From positions 1 through 16,797 of the forward strand of contig CAJTVK010000098.1 in assembly GCA_910579645.1 (NCBI GenBank): 16,797 bases of DNA, in the 5' to 3' direction. The translations under genes and the position numbers were made by a program. Of this stretch, positions 14,201 to 16,797 are shown piece by piece. The notes under the pieces were generated by a model. That model was not told the origin of the DNA. It saw nothing but the letters and a program-made list of their open reading frames with translations, and searched no databases. Within the stretch, counting starts at the first letter, position 1. Every line of letters begins with the position of its first letter. This stretch comes from an uncultured Lachnospiraceae bacterium (GTDB taxonomy: Bacteria > Bacillota > Clostridia > Lachnospirales > Lachnospiraceae).

Positions 14201-15966
14201 CTTTTCAGGTTTGCCGGCTGTGTGCAGGGAGCGGATGGCATATTTTCATAGACCGGTATCCGGAAGACAAAAGGATTGTCCAGGGAGCCGGCAGAAGCAT
14301 ATGCTTTTTTCACGGATACCGCTTCCGAAGACGGTGCGGCAATGTTTTGCATATATTGGTGGCAGTAAAGTCCGAAGGGGGAGGTTTTGCTTACATTAAA
14401 CTTTTGCAGATAAAGCGTGTCCTGCCCTTGGCGGATATAATTTTTCGAAATAATGTCCGCGCCGCCTGCCAGAGACAGGTAGCGTGTCGTCCACCCGTAT
14501 TCTTTTGCCTTAAGCAGCCCGTTTTCTATGATTTGGGCACTGCCTTTTCCCGTGGCTCCTATGTTGAAGTAATTATATAGTCCGGCGTAGCCCGGGTAAG
14601 AGCCGGAAATCAATGGAGATTTGCCGTCTCCCTGCTCTTGGCGGACTCTGGAAGCCAAGTGGAAGGGGCTTACGGAAAGGTTTTGGGCAATGGAATAGAA
14701 AGCCTGAGAGTAAGTCAGGCCTTGCCCGTCGTCAGGAATGATGCCATACATAAAAGTGTTTTTCAATATATCCTGCACGGCGTTTTCCGTATGGTAGGTA
14801 GAGTTGTAACTCAGAAGCTCAAATTGAAAAATATAGTTCTCGGTCAGAAAATTTCTGGGATCCATGTAGTAAGCCAAGATTCCGTCGGTTGGGTATGACC
14901 AGGCATTGTCATAGGGAGAGTCCTTCCAGGCAGCATTGGATTTGGAAGATATCAGGCTTCTGTCCTTGCTGTTTTCCTGCTGTACGGCAGTATTCCAGTC
15001 TATGCCCGTATCCATTCTGACAAAAATCCATCCGGGGTGCAGTTCCTTTAGCCCTGCCAGTGCGTTTTGGTAGGAAGAGGGAAAAGCCTTAATGTCTTCC
15101 GGAAGCTGTATTTCGGCAGACATCTGCGCGGGCATGGCGGAACGGGATGTATTTTCGGCAATAAATTGTTTTTCCCAGGAAAGGAGTTTTTCATCCGAGT
15201 ATGCTAAGTATTTGCGTTCCGCATATCCGGAATATTCCGTGCTGCCGCTTTGGAACCGTACCTGATACCAGATATTTTGCATGGAATCTTCTGCCACGCC
15301 TGTGATTTTCACGGATTGTCCGGAGGGTACCGTCAGCACGGTCTCGGTTTGGAGGTCCGGGGATGTTTTTATTTCATAGGAACTGCACAGGTATACCAAG
15401 GCAAGAAGGTCTTTTTCTTTTGCCAAGGCTGCCAACTGCCGGTCGGCATTGGGAAGGTCGGTGATAAAATAATCCGGCAGGGTCTGCCGGATTTGGACGG
15501 AAATACCGGGTATATCCCAAGATTTCAGTGTTCCGGCTGCCGGATAGGCCGTGTTGTCCCATAAGGGAGTGAATTCATAAACGTCGGATTCCGTGGTTTC
15601 ATAGTCTTCGGTACATTGCCAAGTGACCGGAAGCTGTACGGATTCGCTGCTGCCGTCAATATGTACGGAAAGGGCCGTGGGGAAGAGTGCGGTGACTTCT
15701 TCTAAGGAAAGCTTTTCATCAAAAATAAAATAGGACTCTTCCTCGGAAAGGGAGTCTATGGAAGTGACGGCGGAAACGGTATCTGCTGCTTCCGGTTGGG
15801 AAACCGTATTTTCCTGCGGAACAGAAGGTTCCTGTGCAGCCTGCACGGGGTATGCGCGGAGTAGGGAAAGGAAGCCGAAAGTCAGTGCTGCGGCAAAGGG
15901 CAGCAGGCGTTTTCCCGAAAATAAGCCGTATGAATCGGTGACATGTTTTTGGTGTCTGTTTTTCAT
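11266..15966 (-). CDS. Large membrane-anchored surface protein with GH73 glucosaminidase domain
   Basis: A 1566-residue modular protein. Order: signal peptide with hydrophobic core at about 22-40; SH3-like domain (about 192-255); GH73 N-acetylglucosaminidase domain (about 290-540) with E444 in RVRQEQG as likely catalytic acid and YNYFNIGA; Big2 Ig-like domain (about 585-665); two related WENPA/YPA repeats (about 668-805); Cys-pair repeats (about 814-1026); Gly/Asn/Ser linker (about 1040-1115); a folded domain (about 1140-1281); a transmembrane helix (1334-1357) followed by RRRK; and a cytoplasmic acidic tail (1358-1566). It should cut peptidoglycan glycan chains outside the cell while tethered to the membrane; no LPxTG motif is seen. 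AAGGAG lies 7 bases before the ATG. It is monocistronic, with its own promoter upstream. Confidence 0.86.
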   Translation of the reverse strand: MKNRHQKHVTDSYGLFSGKRLLPFAAALTFGFLSLLRAYPVQAAQEPSVPQENTVSQPEAADTVSAVTSIDSLSEEESYFIFDEKLSLEEVTALFPTALSVHIDGSSESVQLPVTWQCTEDYETTESDVYEFTPLWDNTAYPAAGTLKSWDIPGISVQIRQTLPDYFITDLPNADRQLAALAKEKDLLALVYLCSSYEIKTSPDLQTETVLTVPSGQSVKITGVAEDSMQNIWYQVRFQSGSTEYSGYAERKYLAYSDEKLLSWEKQFIAENTSRSAMPAQMSAEIQLPEDIKAFPSSYQNALAGLKELHPGWIFVRMDTGIDWNTAVQQENSKDRSLISSKSNAAWKDSPYDNAWSYPTDGILAYYMDPRNFLTENYIFQFELLSYNSTYHTENAVQDILKNTFMYGIIPDDGQGLTYSQAFYSIAQNLSVSPFHLASRVRQEQGDGKSPLISGSYPGYAGLYNYFNIGATGKGSAQIIENGLLKAKEYGWTTRYLSLAGGADIISKNYIRQGQDTLYLQKFNVSKTSPFGLYCHQYMQNIAAPSSEAVSVKKAYASAGSLDNPFVFRIPVYENMPSAPCTQPANLKSITLNTDSLTLKADETSVLTASIDGTAADISSVSFRSSDSRIATVSADGTVTAVSAGTAEISCASSGAATASCIVTVQKGTPLYTVPSLSPIIYNPALSLQGISLPTGWAWENPAIIPAVGNFGYPAVFTPEAPDKYLTVKEIIPLTVTKAVPAYTIPTGLQTFTGNTLASLKLPAGWTWENPAAVLTTAGTFSYPASYNPDTANYETVTGVSISVAVTEKTTACASHNYGDWLTAAPAACTVTGTQIRSCHQCGTQERAVIPALGHTYAASVTKQPTETEAGVRTYTCGRCGDTYTEEIAKLPAAHTHSYAAVITTAASCSQDGVLTYTCTCGDSYTETVPATGHSYIPQITKEASETECGIRTYTCGQCQHTYTETIPQLPATHRHSYTPSVTKQPTCTESGITSHICSCGDSYSEDIAALGHDLSDGKCRRCGYVQQSQNNALPDSGIPNASEGNASDGSGSNVPSGNGNAPGSNGSGASSGNSNALGGNGSNVPSDNGNAPSGNGSGVPSGNGNAPGGNAHIGTTGNNSSAGHANTSSNAPTIDMGTNSVLYEETLASLRGQDIDVTLDMGNNISWIINGKNILADEANGIDMGIRTDAGSIPAPLLAQAAGLGNVNRVIELELSHNGSFDFLPTLVLRTDTCYAGYYAALFYYNPEAGQLEYKDETTISETGEILFSFSHASGYIVIIGSESMSAIAAITESETGQAASDILPENLPEENLTVADIGIPQADSESGGSRPVVLLLLILLLLILAAIGLTVYFLLRRRKETAEDGTASEESISGIKFETMHADMKNADVFAKPDYSLTHAVPETTYKSKSPISQSKFPDNDSRDDWEYWKDGSLNELDYLDDDSNDELGYLDDDSNDEPDYLEDGSNGEPDYLEDDSNDEPNYLEDGSNGEPDYLEDGSNNEPNYLEDGSNNEPDYLDDNGKNKLDYLNENSKNNFSKTTRTTSSDYEILDDYSADDDYYEPEF
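11359..11688 (-). repeat. Ten tandem 33-bp repeats encoding an acidic cytoplasmic tail
   Basis: Residues 1427-1536 are ten units of 11 residues with the pattern E-P-D-Y-L-E-D-G-S-N-x. The first unit (DWEYWKDGSLN) and the last are more diverged. The array is exactly 330 bp, in frame and free of gaps. Tyr4 is kept in all ten units and Leu5 in nine (Trp in the first), while the Asp/Asn/Gly positions vary. It lies after the transmembrane helix, so on the cytoplasmic side. Confidence 0.85.
12637..12813 (-). repeat. Gly/Asn/Ser/Pro low-complexity linker repeats
   Basis: Residues about 1052-1110 of the surface protein repeat units such as SNVPSGNGNAPG and SGNGNAPGGN with a loose period of 11-12 residues. 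It looks like a flexible spacer through the cell wall between the Cys-pair repeats and the membrane-proximal domain. Confidence 0.7.
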
Positions 15967-16145
15967 ATAGATTCTCCTTGTGTATGGTTCATGTATGTTA
16001 GGAACTGTTCATAAGCAATGATTCATAATTGTTTTGTTTTGCACAGAAAAAGATTCCCGCGTGCAGTGAGCCGGGCAGGCATGCTTACAGCGGGGATAAA
16101 TTTTCAAATATGCCCTGACGTATGTGCAGGTGCGGATTACTCCTT

Positions 16146-16174
16146 ATCATATAGTAAGACTGGCGTTATGTCAA
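16146..16174 (-). promoter_or_regulatory. Promoter of the surface glucosaminidase gene
   Basis: On the minus strand, TTGACA (complement of 16169-16174), a 17-bp spacer and TATGAT (complement of 16146-16151) form a near-perfect sigma-A promoter. Transcription would start near 16139, giving a 5' leader of about 173 nt (15967-16139) in which I see no ORF or clear riboswitch. Confidence 0.65.
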
Positions 16175-16200
16175 ACGGAATGCGATGTTATGCAGGGAAA

Positions 16201-16230
16201 TTGTAATGGCTATATTTCGTTAGCTATGAT
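16201..16230 (+). promoter_or_regulatory. Weaker plus-strand promoter-like site
   Basis: TTGTAA (16201-16206), an 18-bp spacer and TATGAT (16225-16230) could drive plus-strand transcription, divergent from the surface protein gene. The region 16231-16314 is AT-rich with no gene. It may be a secondary promoter for the RNA described downstream. Confidence 0.3.
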
Positions 16231-16314
16231 AAAATAAACTCAGGTAATCAATTTCGGTGACATCATATAGAGTTAATGTAGGAATAAAAAAATACAAAAT
16301 TTTTCAAAATAATA

Positions 16315-16343
16315 TTTACAATCTGCAAATAATATGTTATTAT
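16315..16343 (+). promoter_or_regulatory. Strong sigma-A promoter upstream of a short orphan transcript
   Basis: TTTACA (16315-16320), a 17-bp spacer and TATTAT (16338-16343), preceded by AT-rich DNA that could act as an UP element. The expected start is near 16350. No ORF follows before the terminator at 16404-16434. Confidence 0.6.
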
Positions 16344-16349
16344 GTACTT

Positions 16350-16436
16350 GTGAGACGACAAATGGTCATGTAAATGTACTTGGCAGAGGACATTGCATGA
16401 GGGACAGGCACAGTATCTACGCTGTGCCTGTTTTCC
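16350..16436 (+). ncRNA. Candidate small RNA or orphan leader
   Basis: A stretch of about 87 nt between a strong promoter and an intrinsic terminator, without an ORF that has a ribosome binding site. I do not recognise it as 6S, SRP, tmRNA or a common riboswitch. It could be an independent small RNA, or the terminated leader of a gene once placed downstream and now separated by the IS element that starts 26 bp later. Confidence 0.45.
16404..16434 (+). terminator. Rho-independent terminator
   Basis: ACAGGCACAG (16404-16413) pairs perfectly with CTGTGCCTGT (16422-16431) around an 8-nt loop, followed by TTTCC. GC content and spacing are typical of an intrinsic terminator on the plus strand. Confidence 0.75.
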
Positions 16437-16501
16437 TGTCTGCACGTAGGAATGCAGACTAGTATAAATGAATAAAAAAAGCTTTATGTTATTTTCTCCG
16501 T

Positions 16502-16524
16502 ATGATATATTATAAATATATCAT
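16502..16524 (+). promoter_or_regulatory. Perfect palindrome in front of the transposase gene
   Basis: ATGATATAT (16502-16510) and ATATATCAT (16516-16524) are perfect inverted repeats around TATAA, ending 4 bases before the GGAGGA ribosome binding site. It may be an operator or overlap the transposase promoter -10 region, or it may form a weak hairpin limiting translation. Confidence 0.35.
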
Positions 16525-16540
16525 TTCCGGAGGAAAGACA

Positions 16541-16797
16541 ATGCCTAAAAAAGCTACTCCTATTTATCTGAAAGAATCAGAAAAATCCTATTTGCAGTCA
16601 ATGACTCAAAAAGGAACGGTTGAGGCCAGAGTATACCGCCGCGCTAAAATATTACTTCTTAAATCTGAAGGAATGTCAAATGAAGCAATTGCTGATAAAC
16701 TTGACATCACGGTTCCGACGGTTCGTCTTTGCCTGGATAAATTTTCCGGTTCAGGGGTCCAGGCGGCCCTTGAGGACTCTTCCGGGCGTGGCCGTAA
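16541..16797 (+). CDS. IS630-family transposase, N-terminal part
   Basis: 85 codons are visible before the window ends, without a stop. The protein begins MPKKATPIYLKESEKSYL and contains a homeodomain-like helix-turn-helix: RRAKILLLKSEGMSNEAIA, then a recognition-helix region ITVPTVRLCLDKF at about 57-69. The residues after it (GVQAALEDSSGRGR) are the hallmark linker of IS630-type DNA-binding domains before the DDE catalytic core, which lies outside the window. GGAGGA at 16529-16534 sets the ATG. It inserts and excises the IS through TA targets. Confidence 0.82.
   Translation, partial: MPKKATPIYLKESEKSYLQSMTQKGTVEARVYRRAKILLLKSEGMSNEAIADKLDITVPTVRLCLDKFSGSGVQAALEDSSGRGR

Larger units (their letters stand above)
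16462..16797 (+). mobile_element. IS630-family insertion sequence, left part, truncated by the window end
   Basis: The transposase gene at 16541 is of IS630 type. Upstream of it, CTAG at 16459-16462 matches the preferred IS630 target, with TA at 16460-16461 as the likely duplicated pair, so the element probably starts at 16462. The right end is outside the window, so the terminal repeat cannot be confirmed. Confidence 0.55.

Noticed and set aside
16018..16206. 62-codon plus-strand ORF upstream of the surface protein gene
   Set aside because: Overlaps the minus-strand promoter and leader, has no ribosome binding site and no recognisable features.

Overview
The window looks like chromosomal accessory DNA from an anaerobic, gut-type Firmicute, most likely Lachnospiraceae or a related Clostridia. 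The evidence is strong AGGAGG-type ribosome binding sites, moderate GC, an ACGX-type radical SAM peptide system, a clostridial GH73 surface glucosaminidase and an IS630-type transposase. The organism call rests on gene content and style, not on a marker gene.

Region 1 (1-4136, + strand) is a tightly packed operon. It opens with the 3' end of a Cys-rich ACGX-repeat peptide gene (stop at 95-97), followed by two stem-loops. Then come a radical SAM/SPASM enzyme (237-1313), a nitroreductase (1315-1905), a flavin-pocket protein fused to a 2x[4Fe-4S] ferredoxin (1909-2541), a zinc macrodomain ADP-ribosyl hydrolase (2528-3325) and a class M sirtuin (3270-4136). Gaps are 1-3 bp or the genes overlap. 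The combination suggests a ribosomally made, Cys-rich peptide modified by radical chemistry, with dedicated flavin/Fe-S redox partners and a reversible ADP-ribosylation switch. This is the best candidate here for an undescribed system.

Region 2 (4137-10868, + strand) starts with a promoter and a leader of about 160 nt. It holds a fused two-domain ECF-type ATPase whose two sites both lack the usual catalytic Glu and H-loop His, an EcfT membrane protein, a patatin-like phospholipase, and a long UvrD/PcrA helicase fused through an acidic repetitive linker to an uncharacterised Cys-rich domain. No S component gene is visible.

Region 3 (10849-11265) is a 161-bp inverted-repeat miniature element inserted at CTAG inside the 3' end of the helicase gene. 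It adds a premature stop, and the missing 25 codons are still readable on its far side. A 13-bp stem-loop follows, between the convergent genes.

Region 4 (11266-15966, - strand) is one gene for a 1566-residue surface protein. It has a signal peptide, SH3-like and GH73 domains, a Big2 domain, Cys-pair repeats, a Gly/Asn/Ser linker, one transmembrane helix and an unusual acidic cytoplasmic tail of ten 11-residue repeats. A near-consensus promoter lies about 180 bp upstream.

Region 5 (15967-16797) has a strong + strand promoter, an RNA of about 87 nt with no ORF, and a classic terminator (candidate small RNA or leader). An IS630-family element follows, also at CTAG, and its transposase gene runs off the window end.
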